Assembly: GCA_030568195.1 (NCBI GenBank)
Contig: JAJLTO010000005.1
Location: 620,001-684,000 of the forward strand
Length of the DNA stretch: 64,000 nt
Direction: 5' to 3'
Origin: Dipodascopsis uninucleata var. uninucleata
Lineage: Eukaryota; Ascomycota; Lipomycetes; Lipomycetales; Lipomycetaceae
Position 1 is the first letter of the stretch; every line of letters starts with the position of its first letter. This document shows, piece by piece, positions 56,961 through 64,000 of the stretch. The notes beneath the pieces were generated by a model. It saw nothing but the letters and a program-made list of their open reading frames with translations, did not search any database and had not been told where the DNA came from. A program made the translations under genes and the position numbers.

Positions 56961-57709
56961 CTACTGCATCTTCATGGGCTTTGGCATGTTCGATTTATGC
57001 ACAGATTTGTTAGAGATAGAATGCACTTGAGCTAAAGCAATATCGATGAGTCCTTTACACGCATAGCCGACAATGAAAAACCAAGCGGAAACAGAAACAC
57101 TCCCTATAAACGGTAATTAATATACGCGAAATCTCATTGAAAGGACATTATCCAGAGCTTACCTCTTGGTGCTGATGTAAGAGAAAGGACCCATTCTATC
57201 CATCCAGGAAACAAACCTTTAGGTAACCAAAACACTGGAACTCTGCGATATTTTATACGAACATATATCTTGAGACCACCCGTGAAGACCCAAAGGATCT
57301 TTCTGAAATATGATTTGAAGAATGCCTTTTGTGACCCCAAAGTCGCTCCCAGTCTTTCCAACTCTGTCTTAGACTTATCTAGCTTTCGATTTAATTTGGC
57401 CCATTTGGCAAATTCATCCTGAGGACTTGTTTTTGATCTTTCAGTACTGATTGCGATAGCATCCGTTTGAACTATCCTTAACTCTTTCGTCTGCTTCGAA
57501 GCTTTTGAAGGCACATATTTAGTCCAAGCATGCCATGCCTAAAATAAATCATTAATATGACTATAACACTCATTATGAGCTTAATCAGTCGAAAATCTAG
57601 ATTTTATTATACTGTTACATACCAGTTCTGCCAAGTTGTCTGATCCGATAGCAGATACAACAGTGCTTAAGAGCACCACACCAATCGTAATCAAAAGTAC
57701 AGATGCCAT
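56961..57709 (-). CDS. GET1: GET complex subunit Get1 (WRB orthologue)
   Basis: ER membrane receptor that, with Get2, takes tail-anchored proteins from Get3. Exons on the minus strand: 57709-57623, 57538-57163 and 57103-56961; introns 84 and 59 nt; about 201 residues. TM1 is MASVLLITIGVVLLSTVVSA. A cytosolic coiled coil follows (QDEFAKWAKLNRKLDKSKTE), which in homologues binds Get3. TM2/TM3 regions are RRVPVFWLPKGLFPGWIEWV and, after intron 2, SVSVSAWFFIVGYACKGLI. The C-terminus is short and ends KPMKMQ. It shares a divergent promoter with RPS23. Confidence 0.9.
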
Positions 57710-58153
57710 TGTATAACTATAATGTAACTAGTACAATATCAAGAGTTACGAATTAGATATATGTGCTGCTAATACTTCGTTGATTATGGTAGTGCACCAT
57801 AGTCATTCACGAGCCTGGAAATTATCTCCATGCAATAATCGTTACGCCGTTCCTTCTAGTGTAAGTTTATGTGACCTATACAAGAATATTATGGATGCTT
57901 GCATTCGCTTGCAGTGTATCAGGGTAAATAAAATACCTACTGATATTTAGGGTTGAAATGAGACAAAAAGTGTAGGGCTCATAACTTCTCAGAGCTATAT
58001 GTTGTGACTGTTTTTTGTGGTATGAAACAGAATTTGGTTAACTCACACTTGCATTAGAGAGCTTCAATATAGTGGATGCTCATAGATTTCAATCTTCGTT
58101 ATTTAGATCTATCTATCTCTTTTTATTCAACATTTTAGCAACTAGTATTCAAA
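57710..58153. other. Divergent promoter of GET1 and RPS23
   Basis: 444 bases containing TGTGACTG at 58003-58010 and TAGGGTT at 57948-57954 (HomolD/HomolE-like). Confidence 0.6.
58003..58010 (+). promoter_or_regulatory. HomolD-type box upstream of RPS23
   Basis: TGTGACTG on the RPS23 coding strand, 144 bases before the ATG: same octamer, same orientation and nearly the same distance as in front of RPL31. Known from S. pombe and other ascomycetes as the core element of ribosomal-protein promoters. Confidence 0.65.
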
Positions 58154-58848
58154 ATGGGAAAAGGAAAGCCAAGGTATGCAGCGCGTGTGATACAAAGTCA
58201 CTTACCAAAAATAAGATGGCCAATGAATGGAGTATGATAATATGAATAGGATCTAATGTGGTTGCTTTTTTTTTTTTTTAGAGGATTGAACTCAGCAAGA
58301 AAGCTGCGAATTCACCGCAGAGACAATAGATGGGCAGATTTATCTTACAAGAAGCGTCTTCTTGGAACTGCCTTCAAGTCTTCTCCATTCGGTGGTTCTT
58401 CCCATGCTAAAGGAATTGTTCTCGAGAAGGTTGGTGTTGAGGCCAAGCAGCCAAATTCCGCTATCCGCAAGTGCGTTCGGTATGTATATATATATGTCTT
58501 TCATCACAAAATAGATTGATAGTGAAATCGTGTCACTTACATTTAATTTTTTATAGTGTTCAACTCATCAAGAATGGAAAGAAAGTCACTGCTTTCGTTC
58601 CAAATGACGGTTGCTTGAATTTCGTTGACGAGAACGACGAAGTCCTTCTTGCTGGTTTCGGTCGTAAGGGTAAGGCCAAGGGAGATATTCCAGGTGTTCG
58701 ATTTAAGGTCGTCAAGGTTTCGGGTGTTTCTCTCCTTGCTTTGTGGAAGGAGAAGAAGGAGAAGGTAAGTGCTGGGAGGGAATTTTTTCTTGTAGATTGG
58801 ATATTGTTTGACTGTTTTTGCTAACAATGAATATAGCCACGTTCATAA
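58154..58848 (+). CDS. RPS23: 40S ribosomal protein uS12
   Basis: Decoding-centre protein of the small subunit. Exons 58154-58173, 58282-58479, 58557-58764 and 58837-58848; introns 108, 77 and 72 nt. The last exon encodes only PRS and stop, and its intron has a textbook TTGCTAACAATGAATATAG end. 145 residues: [20 protein letters not shown], then [20 protein letters not shown], whose PNSA loop carries the hydroxylated proline in homologues, [16 protein letters not shown] and [15 protein letters not shown]. All as expected for eukaryotic uS12. Confidence 0.98.
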
Positions 58849-59280
58849 ACGAACTTTTCATATATCTTTGTTTTATTATTTGTGGAATAAAAAGTATATT
58901 ATCATTTAGAATATATTAGTTTCTGATCCAAATGTGATGTACATCGCGAAAAGATTTTACCGTAGTAACCTGGTTTTTGTAGTATCATCAATGTATGATG
59001 TCCATGCTTTAGTTTTTACTTGTTCATTAAGTACAGTTTAGCTTAGAATGGTTAAGTACTACACTTTGTCTAAGTTATGCTGTTAGATTTGTATTAAATT
59101 CTGAGTAATGATATATGACTGAGTGAGAAGTGCTATATGGTACAGTAGAATGATGAATTCTCGCTAAAAGAGATTCTATGTAAACTTATTTAGTCCCAAC
59201 GTTTAACACAATCATCGTAGTTCTGTATTTATATTTTCTTGTTTTTCATCATAACGGCCTTATTGTTTGAACATGTCAAC
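58849..59280. other. Intergenic between RPS23 and CACTIN
   Basis: 432 AT-rich bases; nothing recognised beyond terminator and promoter. Confidence 0.6.
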
Positions 59281-61146
59281 ATGAGTGATTATGCTACCAG
59301 ATCACATAGGAGAGAGAGTCATTCATCTCGCCATCGTGACTCGCATAGAGATCGTAACCATGACAGGCGACATTATGATCGAAGAGAAGTTGAGAATAGG
59401 GAGATGAGAGACCGAGATAGTTCGTATAAGTTGAGTAATCGAAGATCACGATCTCGTTCTCCTCGTCCTTCATATGATTCGCCTTCTCATAGAGATTCAA
59501 ATTATCATAGAGATAAGAGAAGATACGATAAATCTCGAAAGGTTGTAGGTTATGGAACCACAGACGCGGAAGAGCAGTGGGTCGCTGGAGAAGATGACTT
59601 CGCTCTTCAGCAAAAGAAGAAGGGTGCTCTGATAAGAATCAAAGAACAGCGTGCCAAACCTATTGATTGGGTCGTCGTTAATTTGAGATTTTCGAATAAG
59701 GAAGACAAAGCGTATGATGATGAATTTCTAGACGGTAGTGAATCTGAGGTACCCCTGCCGTATGACGTGCCAAATGGTCTGTCGTTACTTGAAGTTAATC
59801 AGCTAATTCAAGCCGTAGAAGAATTCTTAAGTCTCGAACGAGATCCTTCTAATGTGGAATTTTGGAAGGTAAGAATTTGCAACTTTTAAAAAGCACTATG
59901 AATTCGTGAATAGCTGTCTAACGGTAATATAGTCTATGCTTGTCATATGTAACTACTTCAAGAAAAAACTTAAACCGGAGCCTACAGCAAGTAGTTCAAG
60001 AGCTATGAATACCGTTACTGATGATATAGAAGAAATATTGAAAGGCAAATCTCTTGAAGAACTGAGAGACCTCGAAGAAAAAGTTGATGTGACTCTAGCA
60101 AGTGATATGGCAGTTGATGTTGACTTCTGGACTTCACTGAAGAATGAATTGCTCATTAGAAAGGCGCGAAGCATTTTGGATAAGGCGCACCGGTCTGCCC
60201 TCGATGAAAGAGCAAGTATTGTTAAGAATAAGCAAATAATAGAGGCAAGGCGAGCAGTTGAACAGATCCAGATAACGATAAGGACAGGAAAACGAACAGC
60301 ATTGAGGTCTATTTCCTATTCTCCGTCTATTGACGAAGTAGTCATTCAAGATACAGGCAGGGCACCGAATACTCAATTAAGCCCTATTAGAATGGATATT
60401 CTTGAAGAGAAACTGGTAAGTAAAGTAATTTGCTTAAAATTAGCTACATTTTACTAATTTTTTGTCAGAAAAATGAAAGACAGCAAATATCCAATATGAT
60501 TTTTGTTCCACTGAAAAAATATCTTGATCGGCAGTCTCAGACAATCGAGCCACCTATAAAGAGCAAGTCTAATTCGATATCTGATCGGCTATTTGAAAAA
60601 GAAGTTGCCAAGGGACATGCAGATAATGAGGAAATATTCAACGATGAAGAAGAACTTGAAAATGCAGGCAACAGCAAGGACAAATATCTAAAGCCACGAT
60701 ATTTTAATCGTGTGCAAATGGGATTTGACTGGAACAAATATAACCAAACTCACTATAATCAAAATAACCCACCTCCCAAGGTAGTTCAAGGATATAAATT
60801 CAATCTCTTCTATCCTGAATTAGCTGATTCCACCAAAGCTCCCACGTATAAGATTATTCGCGAGCATGGACGCCGCCGCGGCGAAAGCAACTCGGCAGCT
60901 AGTGAACAAGATACGTGCATTATTCGATTTATCGCGGGTCCACCGTATAGAGATATAGCTTTCAAGATCGTTGACAGAGAATGGGATTATTCTTCTCGAC
61001 GTGAGAGCGGATTCAGAAGTAGTTTTGACAAGGTAGGCTCAATATCACTATGATATAATTATGATATTAAAATAAAGTGCTAATACTTGATTTAGGGAAT
61101 TTTACAATTACATTTCAGATTCAAAAAGATGTTTTACCGGAAGTAA
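59281..61146 (+). CDS. CACTIN: Cactin, splicing factor
   Basis: Conserved spliceosome-associated factor needed for efficient splicing and telomere regulation in S. pombe (Cay1). Exons 59281-59868, 59933-60415, 60469-61032 and 61096-61146; introns 64, 53 and 63 nt; 561 residues. The N-terminus is RS/RD-rich (RHRDSHRDRNHDRRHYDRRE). The mid domain includes GEDDFALQQKKKGALIRIKE and LERDPSNVEFWK. The C-terminal cactin domain has KPRYFNRVQMGFDWNKYNQT, NPPPKVVQGYKFNLFYPEL and IRFIAGPPYRDIAFKIVDRE, and closes with GILQLHFRFKKMFYRK in the last exon. The upstream in-frame residues before MSDYATRS are hydrophobic and unlike the family, so 59281 is taken as the start. Confidence 0.94.
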
Positions 61147-61351
61147 AATGGATAATGTTTACTTTACATCAGAAATATATATACAGTATTTTTGAAAGGC
61201 TCATTTCAGACTTAACGTTCACAAATTGATTTAGAAATTCTGTTCCCACTCCATAATATAGATACCGTAAGAATAACAAATAACACATATACACGTATTG
61301 TGATACTGGATATATATTTCCTTAAAGAACTATTAAAGCTGAAGCTTGTGT

Positions 61352-62079
61352 CTATGAAGAGATAGCTGGCGCAGACGTCGTCTTTGTCGATACATTTGGA
61401 GCGGAGTCCATTGAAGGATCGCTAGTAGTAGTACTGCCGGTAGATTCAGATGCAGCTCTAGCAGCTCTGTGCGCTGCCAATCTCACTAAAATATCGTCAC
61501 GATTAACGGATGAAACCTTTGGTCTTTTATATGGAGCTGCAATCTGTAATGTGGACTTTACAGGTGATTCTGAGGCCTTCGCGTATTTTTCGTGAATTTG
61601 ATCTTCGTGTGCTTTTATTGCCGACTCAGGAATACCCTCCAAGCCAAAAATTTCGATGTCGGTCTTTTCACGTCTGTTCAAAAATGTTAGTAGACATTTC
61701 AGTAAGTGAAGCGCTGCTTGTGACTAATGACAATATTTATACTTGATACATACCCTTTGATGGCGTTAAAAACTTGGTTTATAGATTCTTTGTGCACCTG
61801 CTGTACATGAATTACAAGACCTAAATCAGATTACATCAGTATATGATTCTAAGTTCTCATCACATATTCCTAGAAGTACAAATTATATGACGATGAACTG
61901 ATTAATAGCATACCTCCCGCTGTATTTAGTCTTTTACCACACTTTTCGCACTTGAAATGTTGAGCTCTTTGATGAGAGATGAGAACTTTTAGGTCATCAA
62001 AGTCCCGCTCACAGTAGTAACACCAAGGTCTAGCGAGCATCTTTTCCAGCATCGCCCTTGCAGACTTTTTCTTTGCCAT
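61352..62079 (-). CDS. ZNF207/BuGZ-like double C2H2 zinc-finger protein
   Basis: Related to ZNF207/BuGZ, which in animals binds Bub3, microtubules and spliceosome parts. Exons on the minus strand: 62079-61914, 61820-61754 and 61673-61352; introns 93 and 80 nt; 184 residues. The first finger reads [20 protein letters not shown] with [20 protein letters not shown], and the second continues [19 protein letters not shown], then [20 protein letters not shown], all diagnostic for the family. The tail is short and Ser/Thr-rich; the Pro-rich region and the Bub3-binding GLEBS motif of the animal protein are not visible. The gene converges on CACTIN, with 205 bases between stops. Confidence 0.88.
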
Positions 62080-62465
62080 GTTGTTCTATGATTCCATAAA
62101 ATCAAGTTTTGTTTAAATAATGCTATGAACTTTCTCCGTATTTTCTGTTGGATCACAACTTCCATTGACGGTCAAGAACTTCACGCTACTTGAATCATCC
62201 AATTAAGATATTAGGGTTATTGGTGTACCAATAAATATATGCGGCCAAACTCTTTGCACGACTTTAGAGCACATTTGTCAAATTAGCTCTACACGTTTCT
62301 ACGAATCTGAGGAAATAGTGCCGAATGAAATAAGATTATTATTTATGAGATCCAGTAAATCTCTGATAACTAAAGGCGTTGCCATGTAATTAGTAAATGA
62401 TAGCGTATACAACAAAGTCACTCAAAATAAAATCGATGTAAATCCAATAATGATTACAATGCTAC
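62080..62465. other. Intergenic: zinc-finger gene promoter, MTC1 3' flank
   Basis: 386 AT-rich bases between minus-strand genes. Nothing else seen. Confidence 0.6.
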
Positions 62466-63795
62466 TCAAGCTTCGCTTTCACTCAAATCAATTCCGATAG
62501 CCATACGGCTAGCGACATATCTTTGAGCAGCTACACCGACCGCTAGGCCCAATCCCTCCTCAACCCACTCTGCTATCCATTCTCGTGGATCAACCTGGCC
62601 CGGTATCTCACTATCGCTGTCTAGCCATTCGCACCACTTCAAAGGAAACGATTGAGACTGAGTCGTGTACGATAGCTCATAATACGGGTCAACTAGATAA
62701 ATAACAAATGCGAAGAGTTTATCGTCCTCACTAGAAGCCTGAGTAGTATTGGTGAAAGAACATGCTTGTATAGAAAGATAGATGTCTGACTTTCGAATTG
62801 GCGAGTCTATACTAAAGCGTTAAAGGAAATGAATCTAGATACACGTAGAAATATTATACTTACCACCATCAGTTTGGTCAATTTCCTTTCCCTTTCCCAT
62901 AATCTGCTCAACATTAGCTATTGCTAATTTGGTGCCAGCTTCTAGTCCTCCTTGAAAAAGCCCCATGTCACGTTTCATTCCCTGCTTGTCAGAATCCCTC
63001 CTACGGCTCTCTTTTCCTTTCTGAACAATAATCAGCTCTCCTCCTTCGACTTGCTGCATCACCCTATCGAAGACTGAATAAACGATAGTATCTATAGCTG
63101 GATATCCAACAATATCATGGAATATATGAATTCTAAGCTGTTCATGGCGCATAATTGGAGGTGCCAGCGTTGATAAAACGGTTGAGAAAGTTGAGGCCAG
63201 GGTCTTCGAGATGCCTGCACCATAACATTTGCATTAGTAAAAATAGACTGCCATTCACATAGCAAAGGATAATAAAGATATTTTGCATACCAAACCTATT
63301 TAGTGCATCAATATTTTCCTTTACTTTACTCTCAATAGCTTTTGATTCTGAGCTCGTCTGAATATCTCGCATCTTTGCTTCAGCAGTTTTCACAGCCGCA
63401 GAAGCTGAATCCCAGATGCCACTCGAACCGAACCAACTGGTAAGCGACGCAACGGGATCTCTACGCTTTGTAGGACTACTAGAGTCGGATGTAAGAGATC
63501 GAATAGACTCAGCAGATTTCTTTATCTTTTCAGCAGATGAAGTATCGACTTCAGGCTTGCTCGAAGTGTCCCTCTCTTGAGCTACCTGGGTATTAGCATC
63601 CTTTGGTCTAGTGTCGGTCGAAGATACAGCTTCTTTTCCAGGTGCTGTACTCTGCACTAGTGAGTCTAGAAATCCTAAAACATCTTTCTCTTCTGATTCC
63701 GTATTATTTGAATTAGATGGAGTATTCTGCGATCCGGGACCTAGAGAGTCCAAAAACTCCAAAACATCCTCATCCTTAGGCTTCTCCTGTGTCAT
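62466..63795 (-). CDS. MTC1: Mtc1 family protein (maintenance of telomere capping 1, DUF5427)
   Basis: Cytosolic fungal protein; yeast Mtc1 is linked to clathrin/COPI-coated vesicles and named from a telomere-capping screen. Exons on the minus strand: 63795-63291, 63214-62864 and 62806-62466; introns 76 and 57 nt; 398 residues. The N-terminus carries two copies of a short motif, DEDVLEFLDSL and EKDVLGFLDSL. A disordered Ser/Thr region leads to DPVASLTSWFGSSGIWDSAS. After intron 1 the frame gives RFGISKTLASTFSTVLSTLA, then MRHEQLRIHIFHDIVGYPAI. After intron 2 comes SPIRKSDIYLSIQACSF and the aromatic block WCEWLDSD. The second acceptor used is the downstream of two AGs; the upstream one gives an immediate stop. 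Confidence 0.88.
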
Positions 63796-64000
63796 TCTGT
63801 AAAGGTCAGCTCCAAGGCCAAGTAGGTGGACAACTATGCAAGATCCTCACGATTATATTTTCCGCCGACTTTCAAACGATGAAGCTTATCTCGTTTGATA
63901 TAGATAAAATTTATAGAATCGGGTGATAAAAGATTTTGGTGATAAGTGCTGAAGTTGGATAAAAGAATATTGTTCTTGATCTAATAGACAGACTTTTTTG

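Overview
The window is nuclear DNA of an ascomycete fungus, most likely yeast-like. Thirty well-supported protein genes plus one weak small gene lie on both strands, almost all with clear fungal orthologues. Genes carry about two short spliceosomal introns each (mostly 50-110 nt), many near the 5' end, with GTAAGT/GTATGT donors and CTAAC, CTGAC or CTAAT branch motifs shortly before the acceptor. ALG8 has seven introns and RPB1 five. Such intron richness, together with CTNNBL1, CACTIN, FRG1 and a ZNF207-like gene that budding yeast lacks, argues against Saccharomycetaceae. CTG is used at positions where leucine fits the family, so a CUG-Ser clade yeast is unlikely. HomolD-type boxes (TGTGACTG) precede both cytosolic ribosomal-protein genes. 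A Taphrinomycotina member or an early-branching Saccharomycotina would fit; the genus cannot be told from sequence alone.

Layout. 1-10.2 kb: GDB1 (cut by the left edge), CTNNBL1, SWD1, a Maf-type nucleotide pyrophosphatase, TMA23 and NPR2. 10.7-16.4 kb: RPB1, with a C-terminal domain of about 26 heptads. 16.4-28.3 kb: a gene-poor tract of about 12 kb holding one convincing gene, a Myb-like, Q/S-rich putative regulator at 21.1-22.2 kb. This tract includes an AT-rich part and a gene-free GC-rich island at about 24.5-27.9 kb. 28.3-45.1 kb: MCR1, a tetraspan membrane protein, DAK1, a DUF985 cupin, a zinc-ribbon protein made of four small exons, RPL31, MRPL20, a MAG2/RNF10-type RING protein, mitochondrial threonyl-tRNA synthetase and a 2-oxoglutarate/Fe(II) oxygenase. 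45.3-49.9 kb: FRG1 and a tandem pair of F-box genes with a PP2-like C-terminal domain. 50.1-63.8 kb: ALG8, RER2, an Apd1-type ferredoxin, NOP15, GET1, RPS23, CACTIN, a ZNF207-like zinc-finger gene and MTC1.

Functional threads are ordinary housekeeping: transcription and chromatin (RPB1, SWD1), splicing (CTNNBL1, CACTIN, FRG1, ZNF207-like), ribosome production (RPL31, RPS23, NOP15, TMA23, MRPL20), dolichol-linked glycosylation (RER2 makes the dolichol chain, ALG8 glucosylates the dolichol-linked oligosaccharide; they are divergent neighbours), and nutrient signalling (NPR2). No tRNA, rRNA, CRISPR or recognisable transposon was seen. The most unusual items are the gene-free GC-rich island around the Myb-like gene, the paired F-box/PP2-like genes (one apparently membrane-anchored) and the Tyr/Phe alternation in the RPB1 CTD.
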